DNA from: Xiphophorus maculatus
Lineage: Eukaryota > Chordata > Actinopteri > Cyprinodontiformes > Poeciliidae
Assembly (NCBI RefSeq): GCF_002775205.1
Contig: NC_036464.1
Location: 1,736,001 to 1,800,000 of the forward strand
Reading direction: 5' to 3'
Length of the DNA: 64,000 nt
Part shown: positions 26,700-38,917 of the stretch, in pieces
Position numbering within the stretch: the first letter of the stretch is position 1
Layout: every line of letters starts with the position of its first letter
Program-made: the position numbers and the translations under genes
Notes under the pieces: generated by a model
Told to the model about the DNA's origin: nothing
Seen by the model: the letters and a program-made list of their open reading frames with translations, nothing else
Database searches by the model: none

Positions 26700-27126
26700 T
26701 CTTATAAAGAAAGAAAGAAAAAAACTAAAAATGTTCCCGATGGTGTTTGAAATAATTGCTGTATGTCTAACTCACTTTTATTCTTATTTAGAATTTCTCT
26801 TTTATGTTCACAGTTATTACATTCCAAAAAATATGTTTCCATTTGTCTACTATGATGACAACAACCTGTAGCATGTTTGTTGGTTATTTTCAGAGTGATA
26901 TTTATTACTGTCATCCTCCATATCTTTTTTCTATTCCATTTTCTAAATTCTCTAACTTTCTTTTGGATAATATAATAAAATCTAACATTTTCTCATCTCT
27001 CCATTGCTCTTGCCATTTCTTCTTAATGAATAATTTTATACTCTTAGCCTTATTTATACTTATTTTAACATTAAATTCAACAATATTATTTTTAGCAGGA
27101 GGCACTTTCAGGAAAACTGTTGCCAA
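26700..27126 (-). mobile_element. Degenerate I-clade-like LINE fragment (C-terminal end)
   Basis: On the minus strand two frames read as one decayed polyprotein end. The first (27126-26911) contains 'FIKKKWQEQWRDEK', and the second (26914-26702) contains 'NKHATGCCHHSRQMETYF' followed by 'LECNNCEHKRE'. This reproduces the post-RNase-H tail of I-clade non-LTR retrotransposons: a 'KWQ..W' motif, then H-A-T-G-x-C-x2-(C)-x3-E-T-x2-x-L-x2-C-x5-(E/K)-R. A frameshift between the two frames, the loss of one expected cysteine and the absence of an upstream reverse transcriptase mark it as a fossil. It lies about 0.5 kb 3' of receptor gene A. Confidence 0.6.
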
Positions 27127-27524
27127 TTAATCCCCTACAATTCAAATAAGAGCATGAAAATACAACATACTTACATCTTCAATAACTGTTGCACATTGTA
27201 CCAGCCATAAACCAGACAGTAACATTTATTGATGCTTTAATACACAGATACATATGTTTTTTTTACAGTAGTAAAAGCTCTCTGTACATTTTTGTAACAA
27301 AATAAACAACAGATTAAAAGCTTCATGACAGAAAATTTAGAAAAATAATAATTTATCATACTAAATAAAGTGGCATAAATTCAGATGCAGAAAATGCTGA
27401 TTTGAAAATCATAAACTTCCTGTCTGTTTTTAAGAGAGCACAACAATGAATATTTATACCTATTATAACAATGAAAGCGTTACATCTGCAGGAACGTTTA
27501 AAGCAATACTGAAGTACAGGTTTC

Positions 27525-27612
27525 CCAGTACTGTGATGGACTGCCGACTGTCCAGGGTGACCTGGAGGCGACCCCACGGAAAAGCATGTATGATGATGGA
27601 TGGATGGGTTGA
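27525..27612 (+). repeat. Dispersed repeat fragment ending in (GATG)n
   Basis: The phrase 'tgtgatggactgccgactgt' followed by 'ccagggtgacctggaggcg' and a 'gatgatggatggatggg' tail is typical of a very common teleost repeat. It sits just beyond the stop codon of gene A, within its likely 3'UTR or flank. Confidence 0.5.
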
Positions 27613-27640
27613 GCAATATACCGATTATTCCATGCAAAGC

Positions 27641-29639
27641 TTACACTGTGTTGGTGCATGGTGCAGACGTGTTTTCAACAGCTGTGCTGCTTAATTTCTG
27701 ATTGCCTAACATTTCACAATGGCAGCATGACTTCAGTAGTTTGTCCATCGCACTTTTTCTAATGCAAAAGTACATGGTTACATCTGCCAGAGGACTTAGA
27801 CAAAGACAAATGCAAGCCAAGCTGTCAAAAATCTGGTTAAATCTTAGTTCTTCCACTAATGACCAAATAATGTTAGGAAGAAACAGGAGAGTGTAAATAA
27901 GTAGCACCACAACCAGAAGTGTTACTATCCTTCGTTTTTCCTCAGCAGGGACACTGTAAGCTGCAGACAGAGCTTTGATGGTTTCAATGAGGAAGAAAAT
28001 CAAAATGGGGAATGGAAGGAGAAAGACGGCAGCAAAGATCATTTCTACAACCTGATGGTTTACATTAAAACAGTAAGGGAGAACACTGGCAAATGCCAAT
28101 GTCCATACCACGGCACAGACCATCAGAGACATCTTGATGTTCCTCCTGAATCTGTACCACAGCGGCTTGGCAATAACCAAATACCTGGAATGAAAGAAAC
28201 TCACTGATGATTGTACTCAGGACACAGAATTAAATGCAGAAGTTAATTCTCATGTGTATAAAGGTAACTACCTCTCCAGGGAGATGCAGACCATAAATCC
28301 AACACTGCCTGTTAGAGCAAGGAGGTAACTGTAGCTTATGATGTCATGTGACTCGCCTGCCTTCCAAGCTGCCAGGCAGCAGAGCTGAATAAGGTCAGAA
28401 ATGAGAAGGTTGATGATGTAGACCGGAACAGAGTGATCTTTTTGGATCTGCAGGGAAAGAAGCCATAAACATGTCCTGAAATAAAACTTGTTGCTTGTTC
28501 CATAGATACAAGAAAAATAGAACAAAAATGAGTAAAGGCCATATTTTGGATTTGTTTTGACAAAAACTAAGCTTTTCATGAGTATTAATGGTAAATGGCC
28601 TGTACTGGTATATCGCTTTGTCAAGACCAGAGAGGACTCTGAATCACTCCACACTACACTCACCCCTTCACTCATTCACACACACATTCAAACGCAGATG
28701 GAGGGAAGCTACTGGGCAGTAGCCACAGCTGCCCTGGAGCAAACTGACAGAGGCAGGCTGCCATAAACCGGCAACACCAGAGCCTCTGAACATCACCTGC
28801 AGGGAAACGTTTTGCCCAAGGAGACAACGACCAAGGTAGACAGAGGAGAACCAAACCCTACCACCATCGCTACTGTTAATCTGTACTATGAAAAAAAAAT
28901 ACATCTCATTTAGCAGCTGTTCCATGAATACATATTTAAATATATGCAGCAGTTCAAATATTCTGATCTTGTTTTTGCATGTCAGAAGCTATGAAAAAAG
29001 CTGCTGATGATGATGTTACATTACTCTGTGTACAGTGATGAAGATTCCCTAACCTCAGTATGCCGAATGCTTGGAGTGGCTAAGATGGGAGAGATGTTCA
29101 ACATATTTACTTTTATTCAATCTAACAGAAAAAATTCGTATTTCATAAAAAATACTGGTTTGAGCAATTAGAAGAACTGACTATGTGGTAAGCATTGCAC
29201 CTTTTGCCCAAGATGGTTTTAAGTATGAAAAACAAGTAAAAAATATAAAAAAGTGAATTACAGTGTAAGATTAAATCACGATTTATTCAGTTTTAATGCT
29301 GTAACACACCCTTGATCCAAACACACCAACATATTTCCTAGAAGTGACAGAATTTGGTTTTCAGCACAAAACATTTAGTTTATTTTTATTCAGACCCAAA
29401 GTGTCTTTAGTTACAGCAACACGTCAGGATAGACGGTGTGACAGCGTGAATGTCAGCGTACGTACCAGACAATAAACCGCACAGATCGCCACCAGCATCA
29501 GAGGAAGTCCTGTGCAAATAACTATTAATTCCACTAAATGTATGATTGACTCAACATTAAAGTCAGATTGGCTGCTGCTGTTGTTGGTGATGTTGAAGTC
29601 ATCAATGTTGTTGAAGGTGGTGTTGTCCTGCATTTCCAT
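27641..29639 (-). CDS. Class A GPCR, GPR4/OGR1-like (cluster gene A)
   Basis: This is a seven-transmembrane receptor that would act at the plasma membrane. CDS exons on the minus strand are 29639-29466 (58 codons, donor gtacgt, phase 0), 28447-28272 (acceptor ctgcag, donor gtagtt) and 28184-27641 (acceptor ttccag), giving 297 aa. The N-terminus has Asn-rich glycosylation motifs (NTT, NIT, NSS). TM1 spans about 31-57 and TM2 67-87 with the 'LLISDL' Asp76. TM3 ends in E-R-Y (116-118) and TM4 carries Trp144. ICL3 has 'EEKRR' (198-202), TM6 'FLP' and TM7 'SPLADVTMY' in place of NPxxY. A Cys cluster (270-273) after helix 8 may be palmitoylated. No Cys lies at the outer end of TM3, so the usual ECL2 disulphide is missing. 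The ligand is unknown; the GPR4-like label rests on resemblance. A fish repeat occupies intron 1. The frame is intact and looks functional. Confidence 0.88.
28586..28870 (+). repeat. Common fish dispersed repeat in intron 1 of gene A
   Basis: The copy starts 'ggtaaatggcctgtactgg', continues 'actcattcacacacacattc', 'gtagccacagctgccctgga', 'gacagaggcaggctgcc' and 'ttgcccaaggagacaacgac'. These are the ordered landmarks of one of the most abundant short interspersed repeats in teleosts. It is inserted between coding exons 1 and 2 of receptor gene A. The overlapping minus-strand frames are by-products of the repeat. Confidence 0.7.
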
Positions 29640-30767
29640 TGTTTTCTATAAAACATGGATGGTAGATCATGATGAAGTTAAATGTTAGTTGTTCATATTC
29701 AGAGCAGTAGTTTCTGGAAGAAGTCTCCCTGTCGTCCTAACAACATAACCAGATGTGCATGTAAAGTTAAATACTTTTACAAATACCTTCTTGTATTCAT
29801 AAAAAGATACTTTTTAATGACAAGAATCATAAAATATATCCTGTTTCTCTTTTAAAAGTTAGAATCCCATGCCATTGCAATGAATGAAGACATTTTCACA
29901 AAAATGACAGACTCCATTACTGTGTCTTTAGACTTTTAAAAAGATTCAAAATGCCCTTTCTTTAGGTAGTTATCCCTACTGATATCACAATGAATAGATT
30001 TTACCTCAAACAGTTGAAACTCTTTACTGTAAAGAGCTGAGGTCTGAGGATTTAGTCTTCTTCTCGTCCAGATCCACAAAGAAAGCTCAAAACCTGGGAG
30101 CTGATTATCTACATCCACTTTAAGGAAGTCAAAACAGAAGTCATTAGAACTAAACTGTTATAAGATGAAATCATCAGATATTATCTGTGCATGAGTCATT
30201 GTCACATAGACGCCTTGTATATTCGAAATCGGAACATTTCAGGAAATGAAAACAACGGCTTGTTTATTAATGCAAATATGCCCAGAACAGTCAAAGCAAC
30301 AAGCTGCTGGTTTACTATTTATTTCTGGTGTGTATTGATGGAGCCATGGACAGATGAACAGGGTGATCAGGAGAATAAATTATTGGAAGGAAACAAATAT
30401 AATGAAAGATGAAAACACTAAGATTTTATTATCGAGAAGAAAACGTCTTACTGGAAAAAACCCTAAAAACTTTCAATTCTTCTTTCAATAGTTACTCATC
30501 TAAGTGTGATTGTAGGTTTCTAAGAAATTAGATACGATAGATATTTACAGAAGTGTAAAAACATACACAGATTTGACAGACGCGTTACAAAAATAATTAT
30601 CATCTACTGGAAATCATTGAGATCATGTTTCAGTAAATTATACATCCACATCAAAACAAAATGTTCAAGTTTTTTCTGTTAATCTTAAACATTGAAATTT
30701 GAAAGATGCTTTTCTCAATCTTTAAATAGAAAATAGTTTTCCGGTTCTTTCTCAAGCATTTACTCAC

Positions 30768-30870
30768 CTCTGTTTTGTGACTAGTTATTGATGCACCATC
30801 ATAGTTGATGCAGCTTCCTCTTTCTCACAGACATTATCCAGTTATTTTTGTACAAACGTTCATGCCTCTT
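30768..30870 (-). promoter_or_regulatory. Candidate 5' non-coding exon and promoter of gene A
   Basis: On the minus strand a strong donor 'cagag|gtgagtaaat' lies at 30768/30767, preceded by a purine-rich stretch 'gtgagaaagaggaagctgc'. An acceptor 'tttatag' at 29648-29646 would join it to the exon carrying the start codon (29639). An 'acaaaaataac' sequence near 30845 may stand in for a TATA box. The placement mirrors the better-supported first exons of genes B, C and D; this one is weaker. Confidence 0.35.
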
Positions 30871-32376
30871 GAGCTTTGATTTGAACATTTAGATCAGTTT
30901 ATTTTATAGTACATTGTTTTATTGTTGTCTTTTGTCCTTTCCACATTTAGAATGTTTATTGATTATTATCTGTACAGCATTTTGTGGCAGCTACTTTTAA
31001 AGTGCTTTATAAATAAAGTACTAGTACTGGTAGAAGTATTGTCAATACTTACACTGTAGTATATTTATTTATTTAGATGTTGCACATTTCATATACTTCT
31101 AGTATAAGTTCATTACTGGCAGTAAATAACCTGCTTCTCATTTCTCTTGGTCACTTGTTAGGAATGATTACATCAGGACAAGTACATTTACGAGCAAATT
31201 TATTATCTGAACTGTATATTTTATTCTTGCAGCAGAACATACACATTGAAAATACAGCAAAAACACCTCAGAAAGAGACAGGCGTGCGATATGACGTCAC
31301 GTGAAGGTAGCATCTGACACAAACAACTGTAGTCCACCGGTGCTCTTAACAAGATGCATGCAAAAGTAGTATGTCTGGGATTACACATGGATTTACAGTT
31401 ACATTCAGGAATTAACCCAATGTCAGGAATAGCTGCGGAAAGAAGTCTATTTTGCCTAAGACCATATGGTTAGCAAGTGGAAGGACTCTCCATTGTGAAA
31501 TAGTTTATTTTATCTTTATTTTTATTTAAGTTTCTTACTAACCGAAGAGATTGTCCACTTTCACTTCACATTAGTGTTATTGATGCATGCAAGCAGTTTG
31601 TTTCTGCTATTTTAGATGTGAGGGAGACGCGTCACAAATCAATTTGGTCTTGTGAACAACGCTATTCTGTGTCCAAGATTTTTTACGCTGAATGCTTTTC
31701 TGGGAATAGCTGTACTTTGTCACTTCATTGGAGCCTGTGAAGAAAGAATATATTTGTCAAATGTGATGTTTAATTTACTTTTTTCGAACTGTTTTGTTAC
31801 ATTAGCAGTATTTTTGATCACTGTCACCTAAGTTTTAGAAACATCTGCTCTGCGCATAGGTTTCAACCAGTTAATTTAGCCACCAGTGAATCTATAACAC
31901 CGGCGTTCGGACTGAGCAGGAAGCAAGGAGCTGTCAAAATATGGATGTTAATTTTAAAGCATCAGAACAATTTTACAAAAAATCTGAAATGCCTCCTCTC
32001 CATATTGTGCTTTGAAAGCCAGCTCCAAGTGGTGAGTACATCCAGACCCAGGCTGATTTATCGAGAAGGACCTCTCTAGGTGTACTTGGATTTATCCTCC
32101 ATCCAACGCGGCTCTGTTTGCTTTGCATGTCGTATTTTTAACAATGCTAAAAGTCAATGACTGGAAACATGCAAGAAAAGAATTTAACAAGCAAGAAAAC
32201 TGTGTAAGTCACAGAAAAGTAATGCAACTGCTCAGTTTGTGCGCTCAATGCAAAGTTTAAAAATAGGGTGAGTGTTGTAAACCTTGCAAATGGAGAGATG
32301 ACTTGGGGGGCAGGACTGTCCATTGGCTCTCTCTCATGGCAGAGCAAAGTAGGAACAGCGTATGAATTTTAGAATA
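30870..32376. other. Intergenic DNA upstream of gene A
   Basis: This stretch is AT-rich and has no gene. A perfect CRE-like palindrome (TGACGTCA, 31292-31299) overlaps an E-box (CACGTG, 31298-31303); it is a possible enhancer site but no more than a motif match. Confidence 0.4.
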
Positions 32377-33625
32377 CACTGCCTGGCCAAAAAAAAGTCG
32401 CCACCTGGATTTAACTAAGCAAATAGGTTCAAGCCTCCTATTGGATAAGTACTGCATAGGCGATTATCTTTCAGCTGGCAACAAGTTATTTAACCCCAGC
32501 TGATGCAATGAGTAACTCCTCATTTCTTAAACAACCATGGCAAAAGACACATCCTGTGGTCGTGGAAAAGACGTTAGTCTGTTTAAGAAGGGTCAAATCA
32601 TTATCATGCATCAAGCAGAGAAAACATCTAAGGAAATTACAGAAACTACTAGGATTGGGTTAAGAACTGTCCACCAACTGGAAGGATGGTGGGGAACCAT
32701 CGTCTTCCAGGAAGAAATGTGGTCGGAAAAAAATCCTGAATGATCGTGATCGGCGATTACTCGTTTGGTCAAATCAAATCGAAGAAAAACAACAGCAGAA
32801 CTCAGGAGTATGTTTAATTGTGAACGCAAAAGCATTTCCACACGCACAATGCGAAGGGAACTCAAGGGGTTGGGATTGAACAGCTGTGTAGCTGTAAGAA
32901 AACCTCTAATCAGTAAAGCTAACCAGAAAAAAAGGCTTCAGTTTGCTAGGGAGCATAAAGATTGGACTCTGGAGGAATGGAAGAGGGTCATGTGGTCTGA
33001 TGAGTCCAGATTTACCCTGTTCCAGAGTGATGGGCGCATCAGGGTAAGAAGAGAGGCAGGTGAAGTGATGCACCCATCATGCCTAGTGCCTACTGTACCA
33101 GCCTGTGGGGGCAGTGCTATGATCTGGGGTTGCTGCAGTTGGTCAGGTCAAGGTTCAGCAACATTGTGTGCCCAAAGAATGAGGTCAGCTGACTACCTGA
33201 ATATGCTGAATGACCAGGTTATTCCATCAATGGATTTTGTCTTCCCAAATGGAACGGGCGTATTCCAAGATGACAATGCCAGGATTCATCGGGCTCACAT
33301 TGTGAAAGAGTAGTTCAGGGAGCATGAGACATCTTTTTCACACATGGATTGGCCACCACAGAGTCCAGACCTTAACCCCATTGAGAATCTTTGGGATGTG
33401 CTGGAGAAGGCTTTGCGCAGTGGTCAGACTCTCCCATCATCAATACAAGATCTTGGTGAAAGATTAATGCAACACTGGATGAAAATAAATCTTGTGACAC
33501 TGCAGAAGCTTATTGAAACAATGCCACAGCGAATGCGGGCTGTAATCAAAGCTAAAGGCGGTCCAACAAAATATTAGAGAGTGTGACCATTTTTTGGTGG
33601 CGACTTCTTTTTTGGCCAGGCAGTG
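32377..33625 (+). mobile_element. Tc1/mariner-family transposon, inactive
   Basis: The element has inverted ends of about 30 bp beginning 'cactgcctggccaaaaaa' and is flanked by TA dinucleotides at 32375-32376 and 33626-33627, the target duplication of this superfamily. It encodes a broken Tc1-like transposase on the plus strand. It lies in the A-B intergenic space, 0.7 kb from the 3' end of gene B, and outside the block duplicated with gene D. Confidence 0.93.
32537..33577 (+). pseudogene. Tc1-like DDE transposase pseudogene
   Basis: The reading frame begins at 32537 with a helix-turn-helix-like N-terminus. It is disrupted by frameshifts around 32680-32770, where the expected '[10 protein letters not shown]' can be read only in another frame. 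The catalytic part is recognisable: first Asp in '[10 protein letters not shown]', second in 'FQDDNARIH', and the final acidic residue in '[10 protein letters not shown]'. An in-frame TAG at 33311-33313 separates the second and third catalytic residues, after which the same frame runs to 33577. With these breaks no active enzyme can be made. The domain order and the roughly 340-codon span fit a full-length Tc1-type transposase. Confidence 0.9.
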
Positions 33626-33627
33626 TA

Positions 33628-34320
33628 TTTTAGGTGCTTCAAATAGTATTTCAGGTAAACTTTAGACTGCATATGGTTAAGATTATTGTTATTGGCAGGA
33701 GCAGCTTTTTCAAGTTTGGTTCACTCATTCATTTGAATTACTTTGAGTGAAATGTTCATGCATTCAAGTTAAAACTGTGAAGAACACTCACTGCTGTTTC
33801 CTTGTTTAATACTTGGAAGTATATAAACAACTTAAAAACTCCTCATTCTCTGTCACTCACTGTTGGATTCTACCATTTATTCCTGTTTTCTCTCATTATT
33901 TTCCGGTTGCTTCATGTTACCTCCTAACATAGGTATCATAAGTTGCTATAGAGTTACAGAGAAAAAATAACAATGTACAAAACTTGTATCAAAAGCATAA
34001 AAAAAAAGATTCAACACTCAAAGTAAATAATGACAAAAGAGATGTTCTGAAGACATAAGGTAAATAAAGGGATATCAAATGGAAACAAAGTCCTTAGTGA
34101 ATGAAGCAGATTGTCTTCATGAGGTTATTCATTACATTTTGCTTTTAGTAGATATTTAGCCAACAAAGGAGTTAATGAAACATTTTTGAATAACCAAGTA
34201 TTTAAAACTGTTTTCTGTTGTAATCCTCAAAAGCAGCAGATCGTAGTGGACACACTTCTGCACCAAACAGGCAGCATAACAAAAACAGACTTAATATTTG
34301 CAGCCATTCCGTTTCCATGG
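33628..34320. other. Spacer 3' of gene B, nothing recognised
   Basis: This is AT-rich flank between the Tc1 element and the duplication boundary. A minus-strand AATAAA (33876-33881 as tttatt) could serve as a distant polyadenylation signal for gene B. Confidence 0.35.
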
Positions 34321-34337
34321 TCTGTGCTGATCGTCTC

Positions 34338-35500
34338 CTAATTGCTAGATATTTTACAACAACTCAGGGAAGCCAGAAACGTATCCAGGATGCTTTTCCG
34401 AACGAACAAATACAAAGTTGTGTCAGCAAGAGGACTAAGAACACCAGCAGCATAACCCACAGAATAGGAAATACAGGACAATTCCCCTTCCAATGCTTTA
34501 ATGTCATACAGGAGCAAAAGGATGATGGGCAGATAAAGCAGAGTGTAAATAATCAGCACCACAACCTGAATGGCTGCGATTCGTCGTTTTTCATCTGCTG
34601 GGACACTGACCGCTCCAGAGAGAGCTTTGATAGTCCCAACCAGGAAGAAGATGAACAAGGGAAAAGGCAGGAGGAGAAAAGCTATGAAGAAGTGGGCAGC
34701 CATCTCATACTCCTTAAACACATAGGCAATTAATGGATAAAAAAGAGGAAGTAACCAGACCACAATGCAGACCACCACATATGTCTTGATGTTTCTCCTG
34801 AATCTGTACCACATTGGCTTGGCAACAACCAGATACCTGCAATAACAGATAGAGATGATTAGAAGGTTATTAAGGACAGAATAATGTGATTATGTCAGAC
34901 AGAAGAGGAGTAAACATGGAAACACACCTTTCACAGGAGATACACACCATGAATCCCACACTGACCATTATAAAAACATATACAATTCTCATGTATGTGA
35001 AATCATCTGGACTGAGTCTACATAAATCTACTGGAATTCTGGAGAAGAGCTGAATGAGATCAGAGATGAGGAGGTTGATGACATAGACTGGAGCCTCCTG
35101 ACCCTTTTTCACCTGAGAGACAGACAAGAGAAAAAATATTAATGACATAAAAATATTCTTGACATGTAGGATGTTGTCTGTTCCTCATATTTTAGTCATT
35201 TCTAAGTCAAGACAGACTTCAACCTGAGACAAGAGAGAACCACTGTTTAAGTGGGAGGCTGATAGTCAAATAGCTTATTCATTCTAAATTAATAGGTTAA
35301 AATTATGCTGTGCTCACCTGAAAAACAATTGCAATCATCACTATAAAAATTAGAGGAAGTCCAATGCCAATGCTGATCCAATTCATCCAGTTTAAGATTT
35401 TTACAGACAAAGGATCTAAAGTAATTGCACCCATTGTACAGTTGAGGCTCATGTTCCCGCGGTTTAAACATGATGCGTCGTTGAAGTTCAATTCTTCCAT
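34338..35500 (-). CDS. Class A GPCR, GPR4/OGR1-like (cluster gene B)
   Basis: This is a plasma-membrane receptor of 288 aa. CDS exons on the minus strand are 35500-35318 (61 codons, donor gtgagc), 35112-34928 (acceptor ctctcag, donor gtgtgt) and 34836-34338 (acceptor ttgcag). The N-terminus has two sequons (NMS, NCT). TM1 spans about 38-60 and TM2 contains 'NLLISDL' (Asp79). TM3 ends in E-R-Y (122-124) and TM4 has Trp150. TM5 has 'LLLPFPLF', ICL3 'DEKRR' (204-208), TM6 'YLP' (226) and TM7 'SPLADTTLY' (257-265). A CC pair (282-283) lies after helix 8. ECL1 has Cys92 but ECL2 has no Cys. Gene D is its near-identical duplicate, differing at 13 residues. The open antisense frame over exon 3 is a shadow. 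The frame is intact; ligand and coupling are unknown. Confidence 0.9.
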
Positions 35501-36441
35501 CTTTCGGTGTTGAACCAGGAATTTGATGACACTAGAAACTGTAAACAGAAATGATGATAAATGCGTAAATTATTTATAATTGTTGCTTTAGCATAAGCAG
35601 TAAATCCTAACATTTACCATCAAAACCTAACTAACATTAAAATATACTGGTAAAAGTGGACAAATTTCTCCATCATAATACAGAGTCCTTAAGGTTTATC
35701 ATCTATATATCTATAGTCACCTCTCCAATCTGAGAAAGCCTTTCTGCGTTTTACAGTTCTGCTACTCTGTATCGACTAATGTTCATGTTTCAATTCAGAT
35801 TCTCTTCTGAAGGTCGGAACCAGATATTTACATGCGCTGAATAAAAAGACATGAATTCTTTCTCATTGTGGGAAGTTAAATCAGACCAAACCTTTCTTGT
35901 TTTAGGTTAATTCGAATTACCAAAATTATTTATATTTGCCGAATGCCAGAAAACTGAGGAAGAACGTTTTTTAGAGATTTTTTAAAAATTATTCTTGAAT
36001 TCAAAAGTTTACATACATTTGGTCAGTATCAGGGATAATTGTCTTTTAAACTACGAGTTTGGTCAAACCTTTTGGATTTCCTTCCACAAACATCTCACAA
36101 GTTTTCTGAAGTTCTGGTCCGTTCCTCCTGACAGAACCGGTGGAACTGAGTCCATTTTGCAGGCCGCCTCACTCCCACACACATTTCCATAGAACTGAGA
36201 TTGAGACTTTGTAATGGCCACACTAAAACACTGACTTTGTTGTCCTTAACCCCCTTTTATTACCACTTTGGCTCAATGCTTAGGGTTGCTACATGCATGC
36301 TCAGAATGAGAGATTCCTGACACAATACAAACAATTGTTTACTGTCGCTGTGACCAGGAGGAGTGAATGCTGCAAGTCGATGACTTGGTGCAATCTGCTG
36401 GGCTTCCTTAGAGAGAAAACGTTTGAGAATAATGACTACAC

Positions 36442-36465
36442 CATTAGCATTAGCATTAGCATTAG
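36442..36465 (+). repeat. (CATTAG)4 microsatellite
   Basis: Four perfect 6-bp units lie in the upstream region of gene B. The same four units occur at 53158-53181 upstream of gene D, so the tract predates the duplication. Confidence 0.8.
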
Positions 36466-37098
36466 GTTAGACCAAATTGGGAGACATGAAGGCAGGACAA
36501 TATGGACAAACACTAAGCTTTGAGTATAGCTTGGTTCACTTTTCACCCTCACACACTTTACCTTCAATACAAAACAGGAAGTACATTTTAATGGTGCATC
36601 ATTTTTAAGTTATGTGGCGTTCTTCTATAACTTACATAAAAGTAACATCTAGCTGACCTTTGTCATAAAACTTTTGAGTGAGACCAAAATAATATCTAAT
36701 TATGGATAAAATTATCCATGTTTAAAATTAAAGTAGACAGTAATCAAATTAGATTTTCCTTCAGTACATTATGAAAATGACCAAAGACGTTGTTGTCAAA
36801 AGGACAGACCATACAAAACTAGAGATTGTGGGAGATAAAATGTTTCCAAAAGTTTTGTTCCCTCACAACAATCATTTAAACTAGTTCCAATCTCAAAGGG
36901 CAGCTAATCTGAGCAACAGAAAGTCTCTGATTCATTATACTTTAGTTTTCTCTGGGAGATGTTGATGTACCACATATATCCAAATAGAGAGTTCTTGCTG
37001 TTATTGAATATGTAATGATGATTAGATAAGTGTTAATTTCTTATTTTTAGTAATTTAAAAAATACTGCATGCATAGAATTAAATTTAATATTTCTTAC

Positions 37099-37183
37099 CT
37101 TAAAGATTAATCGTTAATCCTCAATGAATTCTGCAGAGCTGCATCAGACGTTGTGTTCTCTGCGTTCCCAAAGTCTATTTATA
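37099..37183 (-). promoter_or_regulatory. TATA promoter and 5' non-coding exon of gene B
   Basis: On the minus strand a TATA box (TATAAAT, 37183-37177) is followed about 30 bp later by a presumed start near 37150, and then by a short exon ending 'aatctttaag|gtaagaaat' with a consensus donor at 37099/37098. The acceptor 'cagtttctag' at 35532 would join it to the exon carrying the ATG. The exact duplicate at 53815-53899 belongs to gene D, and a diverged counterpart precedes gene C. The start site is inferred from spacing only. Confidence 0.6.
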
Positions 37184-37189
37184 GCAATA

Positions 37190-38840
37190 TTAGACATTCA
37201 AATGTTTGATAAACAGAGATATGATCTGGACACACCTGCTTAGGGTTTGTCCCAAACAGGCATTGATTCTTAGTTGGTTAATTCTCTTGATCCTCCTTCA
37301 TTAAATGTATTTTTTATTTGATGATAAAATCAAAATCTAACTATTATGTTAAAGGTACTCACCTTCCAAATGTCAGGGTTACTGTAGAATAAGGAACTAA
37401 TGATGTGTGATGTCTACACAATATAGTTTTGATAAATGCACACACATATAGAAGTTCAATGGGTTTGATGTGAACATATTTTGATCTCCAGTTACACATT
37501 AAAACAACCTTATTACACTCATCAATGGCTTGTAATAGAATTTTTAAAAATCAGCTGTCCTCTGAAGTTGATTGGTTAAACTGACATCTAGAAAAGTTCT
37601 ATAGGAATAAAACATTTAACTTCCATTGATTCTAAGATCTACTATAACCAAATGTGAAATGAGAATGATGTTTGTGACTTTTGCAAGGAATTGTGATCCC
37701 CATTTAATTTTGTCTGTCATTCTGAAATGTTCTTTTCTATATGAGAATTATAATCACAGCTAAACTTTGAAGGTTTGCAGTGTTATTCCCGTATATTGTA
37801 GAAGTCAGAAAATACTGAAATAAGTCTATCTATATCTTCCTTCTTTTCATTTTCATTTGCATGATTCATTTCATTACATTAGAACAATATACATATTTCG
37901 AGGAACACTGAACAAAGGGCTGCTTCAGGTAGAGTTGATGATATCAGAACTCCGTGTCATGAAGTTTGGTGGAGCCACAGGCATTGTGCTTTATATTAAA
38001 GTCTATCATGTAAATCTTATCAGTTAAAACAATGAACAGTCTGTGCATAAAGAGCAGGAAAAATTCCCCAAAGCCGATTATATCTGCTTCCACATTTCTT
38101 TAAGGACAGGACTTGTAAACAAATGCAAAAGAGTACATGCAACTTGACATCTAGAAATGTTCTGTAGGCTAAACATATACATTTATATGACATGAAAACT
38201 CAGAGCTTTAGTCATGATTGATGGCAACATCACTGACCAGAGTCCTGTTTAGAAACCAGGACAGCAAGAACTGAGCACAAAGCAGACACTCTGAGAAGAC
38301 TTACCTAGGTCTGTGGGACTTAGGTTTTGGTTTCAGAACCAAACCAGGTGGTATGTCAAAATCCAACCCTTACTATACAGTTCATTTAAATTCTTTATTT
38401 TGCCTTATATTATATTTTTATGTGAGTCTATTTCAAGTGTTTATGGGTCTAAAGCAACTCTACGCAGTTGTGTCTTCAGCCTTGATTTAAAGGAACTCAG
38501 TGTTTCAGCTGTTTTACAGTTTTATGGAAGTTTATTGTAGACTTGAGGTACATAGATGCTGCACATTTCCTAACCACTTCTCCTAACTATACAAAACATC
38601 ATATATCATCCCATATAAGGGATAACCTGTCATTTGCTCAAATGAACCACTTTAAACTTAAAAATGAACAGTGGACGTCAATATTGTAACATATGAATCT
38701 GACAGCAGAATTATTTAGCTTACTCTTTTTTGTTACACATCTTAATATTTACACAGGACAAACATGACTATATTAAATATTAGAACATTTTGCAGGCAGG
38801 TAAATATCTGGATAACATGTTGACTATAGTGTACTAATGA
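37190..38840. other. Upstream flank of gene B within the duplication
   Basis: This is AT-rich DNA shared with copy 2. Near 38430 copy 2 carries 1231 additional bases ('gagtctattt|caagtg' here is contiguous), so this locus is either the unoccupied site or a deleted form. No gene is recognised. Confidence 0.4.
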
Positions 38841-38917
38841 CTTAGTGCATGCTCACATATTTCATTCTCATACTTATGTTAGCAGTGAAATGAAGCTCAT
38901 CTGTTGGCAGGAGGGTC

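Noticed and set aside
27446-27694. 82-codon plus-strand frame near the 3' end of gene A
   Set aside because: It runs through the dispersed repeat and the antisense of the gene A 3' end.
34317-34733. 138-codon plus-strand frame (also 51009-51449)
   Set aside because: It is antisense to exon 3 of receptor genes B and D, whose minus-strand frame has clear TM motifs and splice sites.
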